From NCBI GenBank assembly GCA_023053575.1, contig JAKZAP010000018.1:10850001-10914000 (forward strand): a DNA stretch of 64,000 nt, read 5' to 3'. The stretch comes from Branchinecta lynchi (taxonomy: Eukaryota > Arthropoda > Branchiopoda > Anostraca > Branchinectidae). Position numbers and translations under genes: made by a program. The notes beneath the pieces are model-generated. The model saw only the letters and a list, made by a program, of their open reading frames with translations. It had not been told where the DNA came from and searched no databases. Each line of letters begins with the position of its first letter. Position 1 is the stretch's first letter. Positions 36,301 through 45,300 of this stretch are shown piece by piece.

Positions 36301-39300
36301 ACACCAGTTTGAAAATTTCAAAGGGGTTGACAACTTCATAGTAAGGTACATTGAAACCAAAAATAGGCGATACCAGTTATGATACATATAGGGGACTTTT
36401 AAGCAACAGTCGACTGTTAGCCCATAATCATCTTCGGTAATGAGAGGTTTGCAGCTTTTGCTAGTTGGTATACCTGTTATTTGTTTCCGGTGTATTCGAT
36501 GGTAAGAACAATTTGGTTCCCAATGGTAAGATATGCAAGGGACTTGTAAGTAATAATCGGCTGTTATGCTACAATCATCTTCTGCGATGATGGGTTTGCA
36601 GCTTTTGCTAGCTGGTGTACCCATTATTTGTTTCCGGTTAACTTAATATATATCACGGGAGAGGGACTTGTAAGTAGGAATCGGTTCACGAGGGGCTAGG
36701 AATTTTTGCAAATGGGTGCACATTGTATTCGATTTCTATAAATCTGACAGTAAGAAAGTTTGTGTCGATGGTCTATCAATGTAACCGAGGATCTGTTTAC
36801 ACAACGGATACAAACGAAAATGTAAAGCAATGAGGTAGTTTCATGTTAATTAATAGTGTCATCTATGGTATTTTAATCCTGAAAAGTTACGGATAGCTTT
36901 CTATTACCAACTAGATTATATAAGATATTGTTCCAAGTTTTCATCCGTCACGATGTCTACGATTGAAAAGGATAAAGTACAACTGACTGCAAAGTTAATT
37001 TAGTCCCTTCTTCCTATATTATTTTGTTGTTGTTTTTACAACGCTGAAGAATACCTTTTGATCATATGATTAATTTTTTTTAGAACATCCCGTTTAAAAA
37101 GCTTATGCTATAATCATCTTCAGCGATGAGGGGCTTGCAACTTTTGATAGCTGGTATATCCATTATTTGTTTCCGGTGAATTTGATGTCAATCACGGGAG
37201 AGGGACTTGTAAGTAAGAATCGATTCACGAGGGGCTAGAAATTTTTGAAAATTGGTGCACATTGTATTCGATTTCTGTAAATATGACAGTAAGAAAGTTT
37301 GTATCGATGGTCTATCGCTATAACCTAGGATTAACTGTTTACGCAACGGGTACAAACGATACGGTAATGTAAAACAATAAGGTAATTTTGTAATAATTAA
37401 TAGTGTCATCTATGGTATTTTAATCCTGAAAAGTTACGGATAGCTTTATAATATCAACTAGATTATATAAGATATTGTTCCAAGTTTTCATCCGTCACGA
37501 TATCTACGATTGAAAAGGATAAAGTTCAACTTCGACGGCAATCGATAGCCGCTGATGAGCTTATCAAAGTATATGACATCCATTTTTTGGTAAAAAAAAT
37601 TCCTTTATGAGATACACCAGTTCGAAAGTTTCAAGGGGTTGACAACTTCAGTAGTAAGGTACACACTGAAACCAAAAATAGGCAATACCAGTTGTGAGAC
37701 ATTTAGGGGACTTGTACGCGACAGGCGACTGTTAGCTCATAATCATCTTCGGCAATGAGGGGTTTGCAGCTCTCGCTAGTTGGCGTACCTGTCATTTGAT
37801 GAACAATTTGGTTTCCAAATGTAAAACATGCAAGGGACTTGTAAGTAATAATCGGCTGTTATGCTACACAAATCTTCAGCGATGAGGGGTTTGCAACTTT
37901 TGCTAGTCGGTGTACCCATTATTTTTATCAGGTGAACTTGATGTCTATCACGGGAAAGGGACTTGTCAGTAGAATCGGTGCACGAGGGGCTAGAAATCTT
38001 ATTGTATTCGATTTATATAAATCTGACGGTAAGAAAGTTTGTATCGTTGGTCTATCGCTGTAACCTAGGATTTACTGTTAACGCAACGGGTACAAACGAT
38101 ACTGTAATGTAAAACAAGGTAGTTTCGTAATAATTAATAGTGTCATCTATGGTATTTTATTCCTAAAAAGTTACGGATAGCTTTATAATACCAACTAGAT
38201 TATATAGGATATTATTCCAAGTTTTCATCCGTCCCGATGTCTACGATTGAAAAGGATAAAGTTCAACTGACTGCAAAGTCAATTTAGTCCCTTTTTCCGA
38301 TATGCTTTTGTTGTGGTTAGGGCAATCGATAGCCCTTGAAGAGCTGATCAAAATATATGCCTTCCATTTTTTTTTAACAAAAATCCTTCATGAGATAAAC
38401 CAGTTTGAAAGTTTCAAGGGGTTGACAACTTCAGGAGTAAGGTACACACTGAAACCAAAAATAGGCGATACCAGTTGTGAGACATGTAAGGGACTTGTAA
38501 GCAACAGTCGACTGTAAGTAACAGTCGACTGTTAGCTCATAATCATCTCCGTTAACGAGGAGTTTGCAGCTTTTGCTAGTTGGTATACCTGTTATTTGTC
38601 TCAGGTGTATTCGATGGTAAGAACAATTTTGTTCCCAATTGTAAGACATGCATGGGACTTGTAAGTAATAATCGGCTTTTATGCTATAATCATCTTCAGC
38701 GATGAGGGGTTTGCAACTTTTGATAGCTGGTGTATCCATTATTTGTTTCCGGTGAATTTGATGTCAATCACGGGAGACGGACTTGTAAGTAAGATCGGTT
38801 CACGAGGGGCTAGAAATTTTTGAAAATTGGTGCACATTGTATTCGATTTCTGTAAATATGACAGTAAGAAAGTTTGTATCGATGGTCTATCGCTATAACC
38901 TAGGATTAACTGTTTACGCAACGGGTACAAACGATACGGTAATTTAAAACAATAAGGTAGTTTTGTAATAATTAATAGTGTCATCTATGGTATTTTAATC
39001 CTGAAACGTTACGGATAGCCTTCTTCCGATATTGTTTTGTTATTGGTTTTACAACGCTAAACTGTAATATATAACTGAAGCTTCTACCGACTATAAATAT
39101 CTTATTAGGCCAAATTACTTTCAAATACCACTAATTTGCCCTAATAAGATATTTATAGTCGGTAGAAGCTTCAGTTATATATAAGATATTGTTCCAAGTT
39201 TTCATCCGTCACGATATCTACGATTGAAAAGGATAAAGTTCAACTTCGTTTGGTAAAAAAAAATTCCTTTATGAGATACACCAGTTTGAAAGTTTCAAGG

Positions 39301-42300
39301 GGTTGACAACTTCAGTAGTACGGTACACACTGAAACCAAAAATAGGCGATACCAGTTGTGTGACATTTAGGGGACTTGTACGCGACAGGCGACTGTTAGC
39401 TCATAATCATCTTCGGCAATGAGGGGTTTGCAGCTCTCGCTAGTTGGCGTACCTGTCATTTGATGAACAATTTGGTTCCCAAATGTAAAACATGCAAGGG
39501 ACTTGTAAGTAATATTCGGCTGTTATGCTTCACAAATCTTCAGCGATGAGGGGCTTGCAACTTTTGCTAGTCGGTGTACCTATTATTTTTATCCGGTGAA
39601 CTTGATGTCTATCACGGGAAAGGGACTTGTCAGTAGAATCGGTGCACGAGGGGCTAGAAATTTGTGCAAATTGTTGCACATTGTATTCGATTTATATAAA
39701 TCTGACGGTAAGAAAGTTTGTATCGTTGGTCTATCGCTGTAACCTAGGATTTACTGTTAACGCAACGGGTACAAACGATACTGTAATGTAAAACAAGGTA
39801 GTTTCGTAATAATTAATAGTGTCATCTATGGTATTTTAATCCTAAAAAGTTACGGATAGCTTTATAATACCAACTAGATTATATAGGATATTATTCCAAA
39901 TTTTCATCCGTCACGATGTCTACGATTGAAAAGGATAAAGTTTAACTGACTGCAATGTCAATTTAGTCCCTTTTTCCGATATGCTTTTGTTGTGGTTAGG
40001 GCAATCGATAGCCCTTGAAGAGCTGATCAAAATATATGCCATCCATTTTTTTGAACAAAAATCCTTCATGAGATAAACCAGTTTGAAAGTTTCAAGGGGT
40101 TGACAACTTCAGGAGTAAGGTACACACTGAAACCAAAAATAGGCGATACCAGTTGTGAGACATGTAAGGGACTTGTAAGCAACAGTCGATTGTAAGCAAC
40201 AGTCGACTGTTAGCTCATAATCATCTTCGACAACGAGGAGTTTGCAGCTTTTGCTAGTTGGTATACCTGTTATTTGTCTCAGGTGTATTCGATGGTAAGA
40301 ACAATTTTGTTCCCAATTGTAAGACATGCATGGGACTTGTAAGTAATAATCGGCTTTTATGCTATAATCATCTTCAGCGATGAGGGGTTTGCAACTTTTG
40401 ATAGCTGGTGTATCCATTATTTGTTTCCGGTGAATTTGATGTCAATCACGGGAGACGGACTTGTAAGTAAGATCGGTTCACGAGGGGCTAGAAATTTTTG
40501 AAAATTGGTGCACATTGTATTCGATTTCTGTAAATATGACAGTAAGAAAGTTTGTATCGATGGTCTATCGCTATAACCTAGGATTAAGTGTTTACGCAAC
40601 GGGTACAAACGATACGGTAATGTAAAACAATAAGGTAGTTTTGTAATAATTAATAGTGTCATCTGTGGTATTTTAATCCTGAAACGTTACGGATAGCCTT
40701 CTTTCGATATTGTTTTGTTGTTGGTTTTACAACGCTAAAGAACAGCTTTTGATTATGTGATTATTCTTTTTAGAACATACCGTTTTAAAAGCTTCGATAA
40801 GTTGACAATTTCAGCATTTAACCGACAGCGAAGAAACAAAACCAAAGTGTTGCTCTCGCAACACTTTAGCCGGCGAAGCCGGACAAAGGTTGCCGCAACA
40901 CTTCACGTTGCCCGGGCAACGTAGATCTAGTTTTTTTTCGGTTAGCGAAAGAAATCGGATATTTACTAGGGCCATTAGTACGGCTTTTCAGAAAATTGAA
41001 AACTCAGAAATTGAGATGATCTGTTGAATATGTTGGTTATGTTGAAGAATAAACAATTGGTTGACCGCACATTGGCAATTGATAAGGGCATACTCAGGAT
41101 ACTCATCGGAAACAGCCAGTCACAACCTTGAAAATAGCGCCACCTAGTTGTCAACTTGCCTGCAGGCGGCACTTACAAAATGTATAGTGGCTGTAGTAAT
41201 GTGAATGAGTGTGGTTATTGCCCATCTTTACACAGTGTTAAAGGAAACCTGAATGAAGAGTACCAAGTATCATCCCTATCTGTATGACTTCCGTTAATAC
41301 TGAATGCAGAAAACCGAATCCAAATACGAAATAGTGTTTCTAAGCTATGATCTTTGCTCCATTTTGCATCTGTCCTTATTTCAGTACCGAACAATTTAAG
41401 AAAAGAACAATTGTCTCCAATCAACCCTGCTTCTGGAATATTTTTTAACCAGTTAAGCCCAAACGTAATATCTAGAAGAAATTCCAATACGATCCGGCCA
41501 GCGCTGTACAAGATTTGAATGAATTGCGCTTTTTGTCTTGGAGTCTGCATGTGCAAACCTCCAGAAACGAACGTCCCTATTTTGAAAACGTCACGCTCAG
41601 GAGAAGAATGCTCTCCGTGGCCATGTCTGTAAATGCATTATCCATGGTGTGTTCAAGTATGGTTTCATTGTTCAGGTGTCCTTTAATGATATGAGTATGA
41701 GTAAACAGAGAGAAAAAGATAAAAACATGAGGAACAATATAGTTTTAACTGAAATACACGAAAAATCTAATTGCTTAAAGGACCCCTCTTGCTTATTCTG
41801 CCTTTTATAATATACTTAGCTCCCTTATGGAATTATAAGCTTCTAAAATCCCCGCCTTTCTCCATTGTTTCGTTTCGTAACTACGAATTTTTAGCGCTTT
41901 TCGGCCTTTCCGAGTTTTCCCGTCACCCAACGAAAAGTTTGCCGAAATCTTCAACGTCCGCTGACAACTCTTTCACATATAAGAATGTGATAATCTTCTG
42001 TTTATTACTTCTTTTATTTGCTTAGTTTTCACACTTTTTGACCAAGGCACTTTCAGTTTTCAAACCTTCTGCGCCCAGCAGCTGCGAGCAGAGCAGGGAG
42101 GCTGGATGTAGTCGACAAGCGCTAACAACAGAATCGCTAGTCTTAGGTGAAAGTAATGGTATTTCCAAAAACGTTTTTTCTGATTCATTTCGTAGGGAAA
42201 AGATCATTTCTAGTAAGAGTTGTGCTTTAAACTACTGCTTGACGCAGGTCAAGATAACGTCGGATAAAAGAATCCAGACTCATAGTTTTGGATTTTCTAA

Positions 42301-45300
42301 TTTTGAGCTTAGCAACTGTCAGGACATTCTGATTCATTTTTTGGAGAGTGCTAGGTTCATAGCATCTCACTTTCATCCTCTATTGTTTTACAGTTTATCT
42401 GTATCTGTGACTCGGATCCACTTGAGGTGACCTGACTTAGTGATGAAAGCCATTTGTTAAATTATGCGCACATACTCTCACATTGTCTTTGAAGGGCTAA
42501 CACTCATAATGCCCACGATCACAATGCACACGGCTCAAAATGCCCACGAGTAAAAATGCCCAGGACTCAAAATGGCGACGGTTAAGAATGCCCACTGTTG
42601 GATTGTTTGAGGTGTTTAGTCCGTAATAAACAGGAATTAGCGGTGAGTTAGCAACGGAAGGAGCACATCAAGTATCAGAATGGTCTAATCTCAGCTACTA
42701 TAATTCAGAATTAAATGAATCCCAAACAGCGATCTCAAAACTGTCATATTTAGTAAGGCACAATTCTTACCTTAGTTTCACTTTCTGTATTGGAACAGTT
42801 TTATAGGACATTTCTTATGTGCATTCACGCAAACAGTTTTATTCTGAACTGATGAACAAACAATAGCCTAAAAAAATGTTTCAACATCTTTTCCGTAGCT
42901 CTCCTGTCCCTTATAATCCTGGTTTCCATTGTCCCAGGATCATTTTGGCCTCCCCTTTGGATAGTTCGAGTCGTCGGCATTTTAAACCAGGCCGGTTGTA
43001 GTATCCCCCGTGGCCATTTTCTTTTTTGCCGGCTTTTTGAGAGGGCGGCATTTTGGACGATTTCGATTCCGGGATCTTCAACCTCACTTGTTGGCATTTT
43101 CAGTAGTGGGCATTTTGATCGTGGGCATTCTGATCGTGGGCATTTTAAAGCGTGGACATTGTGAAAGTCGGCAAAAAGATCGTGGTAGTTTTAGGAACCA
43201 CCCCCGTGAACAGCAAGGTGTCCATGGAAAGTAAAAAAGACAAATGTGAACGTCGGAGGAAGTACACACATAATCAGAACCTGACATTAAGGCGTGCTGT
43301 CTTAATCGCAAGGAAATGTCCGCGGACAGAACGTGTTAACGGAAACTCGCGTAGATTTCTAGAAGCATCTTCAGGTCTAATTCGAAATATAATACATACA
43401 TAATTTATAGCACAAAAAACCTGGTTTGGTCGTTCAGCCGTTCACGAGTGAAATTACACATTTGTCTTTTACATTTTTGTCTTTTATACTAACCATGCTC
43501 TCGTCCTTAGTTTCTCAAGTCCCGGAACCTTCTTCTTTTCTTGTTTTTTCTCTGTACAGGTGAAAGCCTTTTTATGATACGATATATTATGGTGATTATT
43601 GCATGGTAAAACTGCAAAGGTTTTCACCTTTTCATTGCCTAATAAAATATTCGTTTCTGTTTGATAGCCTAGAGTATAATGCCAAAGGTGTAAAGGCCGA
43701 CGCAGTCAATGAGTTTGGGTCCACCTACGCTTTTAGGCAACATCACGACGCTGACCCGAATGACTGACTATAATAGGTAAAGGTGATCTGCGTGTCAAAC
43801 CTTTTGACTGTTATGATCGCATCATTCCTGCATTAGGCGTAGTTTACTAAAGTATGTAGAGTTTAAACGCTTCTATTTTGACATTGTTGTGTCTAGGATC
43901 ACTTGGGTTAGCTGGGGCAGAAGCCCAGCCCTAATTCGAAGATCATATCACTGAAACGGCATCAGAATACTCAGTTTCTGCTTGTGATGGTTCCGTGTCT
44001 CAGTATCTACTTCTTTCGCAACGTCAAGTTCAGCTACTAAACGACGATTTTCATTTATGCTATGGCTGCTTGTAAACTACACATGCTACACCGATACATA
44101 GAACAGTAATTAGCGAGCTCACGCCACCGGGATGTGTTTTGAGAACCCAAGCTCGTGTCCAGGACAAGAGCGTTCATACAAGCACACCCCGTCAAACTAT
44201 TGCCTGTTTGGTTATAAAATTTGAGGTTTTGGATGGCAAACTGCAACTGCATTCACTCTCTTTAGGCAGTCATCTTTGGATGCTGTAACCCCTTTTGTAC
44301 AGTGACACGATTTTGCGACTGTAATTCCTTTTCAAGAACATTGTCAATCGTAATTGAATAATTGGCAACGCAATGTTTGTGAGTTTGGGTACCACCTCGT
44401 AGACATTCCGTCATTAAAGATAAGTCGAATGCCTCTTTCATTTTATTATCTTCCTCTATAAAAGGTTTCTCCGCGTTGCACATAAATGTGTCATGCTTGA
44501 AATCCCTTTATCGCGAAAGGTCCAATCAGAGGCAAAAAGCTGAATGTTGAATACGGATAACGAACTTTAAGTTTGAAAAAGGTTTTTTGCGAAAACTGAA
44601 ATCACCGCCATGCAAAGAAATGGTAATTGGTATGGTAATTTCGCACTTTGGGCACTGGAGAAAATTTCTAAGAAACTTAACTGTAAAAGATATTTGTGCA
44701 CGCTACATTCAAACAATGCCTAACACGGATCTGTCAGCTACCATGCTTTGGCAGCGATATTTGGCCCCTTATTTGATAGTGCAAAACGGATACGTCAGCT
44801 AAATTTTATTGGAGCTATATTTCGGCCCTTCTTGGCCATTCATGCTCAAAACCGCTCAACTTTGAAAAACGAACTTGTGTGAAAAAAAACATAGCTTCAG
44901 ATATAGCTTGAAATATGGCTCCAATAAAATTCAGCTGACGTATCCGTTTGGCACTACCAAATATGAATAGTCAGCTTGGGCTGAAGGAATATTTATTTCG
45001 CCCCTTCTTGACAAGGGTCCTCGTCAAGCTGTCGAACTTCAGGGTCAACGTTGGGGAAGGAACAACTTGCAACACCGAACCAAACGTTGGCCCTGAAGTT
45101 TTGACAGCCTGAAGAGGACCCTTGCCAACAAGTGCCGAAATATCGCTGCCAAGGCATCGTAGCTGATATATCCGTTTTATTCATTGTTTCAATATATGTT
45201 TCCCAGTCAGATGGGGCTCAAGAAGTATTTATGGACACGCTATTGAAAATACTCTACGGAGGGGGAAGGGGGGATTTTTCCAAGTGTCGGTTATGAAGTC

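Larger units (their letters stand above)
35449..40864. mobile_element. 5.4-kb block bounded by inverted hairpin-forming ends, made of tandem repeats
   Basis: GTGTTGCGAGAGCAACAC followed by TTTGGTTTTG (35449-35476) is inverted at 40837-40864 (AAAACCAAAGTGTTGCTCTC then GCAACAC). The terminal 18-mer is itself a hairpin, GTGTTGC-GAGA-GCAACAC. A T27 run follows (35479-35505). 35590-35885 matches the element at 57245-58615. From ~36215 the interior is a satellite-like array of ~120-150-bp subunits (GGGACTTGTAAGTAATAATC, ATCATCTTCAGCGATGAGGG, CCATTATTTGTTTCCGGTG) in larger repeated units. Near-identical minus frames at 38431/40109 and 38739/40417 come from this duplication. No transposase is recognised. 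Confidence 0.65.

Noticed and set aside
38431..40662. Near-identical duplicated minus-strand frames (102 and 81 codons, twice)
   Set aside because: They come from the ~1.67-kb tandem duplication of a satellite-like array. The frames are not preserved in the other, older units at 36-37 kb.
41215..41556. 113-codon minus-strand open frame
   Set aside because: No recognisable domain; possibly a transposon relic, but nothing in the sequence supports a specific call.
42038..42430. 130-codon plus-strand open frame
   Set aside because: No recognised domain and no splice or promoter support; it lies inside intron 1 of the ZP gene.
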